From contig JAGLNZ010000328.1 in the NCBI GenBank assembly GCA_023139225.1, forward strand, positions 1-15,422: a stretch of 15,422 nucleotides of DNA, read 5' to 3'. A model generated the notes under the pieces. The model made no database searches and was not told where the DNA came from. It saw only the letters and a program-made list of their open reading frames with translations. The position numbers were made by a program, and so were the translations under genes. This document shows positions 13,513-15,422 of this stretch, piece after piece (within the stretch, counting starts at the first letter, position 1; each line of letters begins with the position of its first letter). Origin of the DNA: Desulfobacula sp. Lineage in GTDB: Bacteria; Desulfobacterota; Desulfobacteria; Desulfobacterales; Desulfobacteraceae.

Positions 13513-15422
13513 TACAAGAAACTCTTTCTTCAATTCCCCAAAAGCATTCATGCTGTCGAAGAGTTCCTCGTTCTTTCCCGCTAATTCCAGATCATGCGCT
13601 TTTTGAGAAAGTGCCATGGCGGTGAGGTTTGCCGAGCCGCCTTTTATGGCATGTGATTCTTTTCTCATAGTTTCATAATCATTGGCATGAATGGCCTGCT
13701 GGATGACCGGCAGCTGCTCTGACACATTTTCAATGAACTCTTCTATCACCTCTTTTAGAAATGCATCATCCTTTTCAAACTCATCTAATGCTTTTTGATA
13801 ATTCATGGGATAGTCTTTAGTATCATTGTTCTTCTCTTTTTTTAACGGCCTTGCATCCTGCTTATCCGGGGAATCCTTTGCAGCTTTTTTTGAAATCCAT
13901 TTGTGTATCATAGATAAAAACAGCTCTCGTTTAAGCGGTTTGGTCATATAATCATCCATATCCGCTTCAAGACATTTCTCCTTGTACCCTCCCAATGCGT
14001 GGGCCGTTAAAGCGATGATTGGAACTCTGACAGGGGTAGCACCAAGCTTATTCAGCTGGTTTTCATGATCCCGTATGTACCGGGTTGCCTCATATCCATC
14101 CATTTCGGGCATCTGGATATCCATTAGAATCAAATCAAATTGTTTTTCCTTAAAATACTTGACGGCAATTTTCCCGTTTTCTGCCAATGTCGCATTATAA
14201 CCCGCATTTTGTAAATGTTTCATGGCAATCTGCTGATTAGTGGGATAATCTTCAACAAGAAGAATTTTAAAATTCTTAGCCAATTGCTCAGCTATGGTGT
14301 GCCTTGTTATCAAATCTTTTCTATTGTTCGGGGAATGTTTAAAATTTCCAATTACCGTGTCAATGGCAAGTTTTAATTCCTGCCTTTTTACGGGTTTCAA
14401 GAGATATCCGTCGATGCCGATCTCTTTGCAAACCTTGCTGTCACCCGCCATGCCCGTTGATGTCAACATAATAATGGGAATGCCATTTAATTTGTCTTTC
14501 CCCCTGACAATACGTGCAAACTCAAACCCATCCATTTCAGGCAGTCTGTCATTCACAAGAATGATATCCGGCGCCTTATTTTTAAAAGAATAGTTTTCAA
14601 GCAAGGACAGGGCATCTTTAGCACTGCCTGCAACAAAAACACCGGAACCAAATGAGTTTAAATATTGATTCAGCACATACGAGCTTGTCTTATTATCGTC
14701 TGCGATCAGGATGGTTTTGTTTTTAAGATCAGGCTGCCGTATTTCAATTTTACGAAATTTTTTTGATCTTTCAAATGGAACTGTGAACCAGAAAGTGCTT
14801 CCTTTTCCTTCTTCACTTTCAAGCCCGATTTTACCACCCATTAATTCCACCAATTGCTTTGAAATAGTCGTTCCAAGCCCTGTTCCGCCATATTTACGGG
14901 TTGTTGATCCATCAGCCTGGCTGAAACTTTCAAAAATAGTTGCCTGTTTTTCCAAAGGAATGCCGATGCCGGTGTCTTTAATTAGAAATTTTAATTCAAC
15001 CCCTGTTTTATAATCTTTTACAAGTTCTGCCTGAATAAATATTTCACCCTTATGTGTGAATTTCAATGCATTGGATACAAGATTCACTAATATTTGTCTC
15101 AATCGTCCGGGGTCACCCTTCAAATAAGTTGGAATATCAGGGGACAAAAATGATATAAACTCTATACCCTTGTCGTTAACCCCCATGGCAAGGGATGAAC
15201 AGGCTTGTTCAAATGTGCTTCTGATATCAAAAAAAATGTTCTCAATTTCAAGCTTGCCCACCTCAATTTTTGAAAAATCCAGCACCTCATTTATAATGCT
15301 CAATAACGAGCTTGCCTCTGAATCTATGGTTTGAATAAGTTTTTTTAACTCTTTATCTTCTGTTTGTTCCAATGCCAGCTCTGCCATACCCATGATGCCG
15401 TTAATGGGTGTGCGGATCTCAT
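13480..15422 (-). CDS. hybrid sensor kinase HisKA-HATPase-REC-REC-Hpt, 5' end cut
   Basis: The frame continues through the right edge, so the ATG at 15393 is internal. The residues before it read EIRTPINGI, the H-box of a HisKA domain, and the two bases at 15421-15422 are the end of a codon that is probably the phosphorylated His. Numbered from that Met: ATPase domain with N108, DTGIGIP (140-146) and GGTGLG (169-174); receiver 1 (226-348) with D232/D233 and K333 but N281 at the phosphoacceptor place; receiver 2 (375-500) with E381/D382, D425 and K486, all canonical; Hpt domain (540-637) with H581 in ESHAIKGGSAN. This is a BarA-like phosphorelay kinase. Sensor domains lie outside the window. 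No output regulator is seen nearby. Its 3' end overlaps the Nudix gene by 33 bp. Confidence 0.9.
   Translation of the reverse strand, partial: EIRTPINGIMGMAELALEQTEDKELKKLIQTIDSEASSLLSIINEVLDFSKIEVGKLEIENIFFDIRSTFEQACSSLAMGVNDKGIEFISFLSPDIPTYLKGDPGRLRQILVNLVSNALKFTHKGEIFIQAELVKDYKTGVELKFLIKDTGIGIPLEKQATIFESFSQADGSTTRKYGGTGLGTTISKQLVELMGGKIGLESEEGKGSTFWFTVPFERSKKFRKIEIRQPDLKNKTILIADDNKTSSYVLNQYLNSFGSGVFVAGSAKDALSLLENYSFKNKAPDIILVNDRLPEMDGFEFARIVRGKDKLNGIPIIMLTSTGMAGDSKVCKEIGIDGYLLKPVKRQELKLAIDTVIGNFKHSPNNRKDLITRHTIAEQLAKNFKILLVEDYPTNQQIAMKHLQNAGYNATLAENGKIAVKYFKEKQFDLILMDIQMPEMDGYEATRYIRDHENQLNKLGATPVRVPIIALTAHALGGYKEKCLEADMDDYMTKPLKRELFLSMIHKWISKKAAKDSPDKQDARPLKKEKNNDTKDYPMNYQKALDEFEKDDAFLKEVIEEFIENVSEQLPVIQQAIHANDYETMRKESHAIKGGSANLTAMALSQKAHDLELAGKNEELFDSMNAFGELKKEFLVLKGFFKKLHP

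Overview
The window is AT-rich bacterial DNA with tightly packed genes. It most resembles a Desulfobacterota genome, in the sulfate-reducer range around Desulfobacter/Desulfobacula. That placement is inferred from gene content: a tetraheme class III-type cytochrome c, an MglB-MglA GTPase pair, a PATAN/DUF4388 protein, and a MarR regulator next to an acyl-CoA dehydrogenase. No rRNA, tRNA, insertion sequence or CRISPR array was seen. Genes at both edges are cut.

Left part (1-3682): a small membrane protein truncated by the left edge (1-265, minus), with a sigma54-like promoter match upstream. Next comes a two-component pair on the minus strand: a dCache-HAMP-HisKA_3 sensor kinase (1189-3444) whose stop overlaps the start of its NarL/FixJ-type response regulator (536-1192) by 4 bp. 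The kinase is transcribed away from a periplasmic tetraheme cytochrome (3683-4144).

Centre (4192-9244): a plus-strand run of closely spaced genes built around a Ras-like GTPase. The order is MglB (Roadblock/LC7), MglA (GTPase), a 535-aa protein with an internally duplicated domain, a zinc-ribbon protein with a Roadblock-like tail, another short Roadblock-like protein, and a small membrane protein. A hairpin terminator closes the run. Facing it is a PATAN/DUF4388 protein on the minus strand. MglA keeps all the GTPase motifs. The extra Roadblock-like proteins and the repeat protein make this more than a plain mglBA pair, and it is the best candidate here for an undescribed system.

Right part (9417-15422): an ATP-grasp ligase with its own promoter and inverted repeat. 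Next is a MarR regulator whose near-consensus promoter is followed directly by a perfect 12-bp palindrome (a likely autoregulatory operator), then an acyl-CoA dehydrogenase probably in the same operon, then a zinc-ribbon Nudix hydrolase. Convergent with the Nudix gene, and overlapping its 3' end, is a hybrid sensor kinase (HisKA-HATPase-REC-REC-Hpt) cut by the right edge exactly at its H-box. Its first receiver has Asn where the phosphorylated Asp should be.

Three genes (mglA, the repeat protein and the Nudix hydrolase) appear to start with TTG, each placed about 5-6 bases after a good ribosome-binding site.
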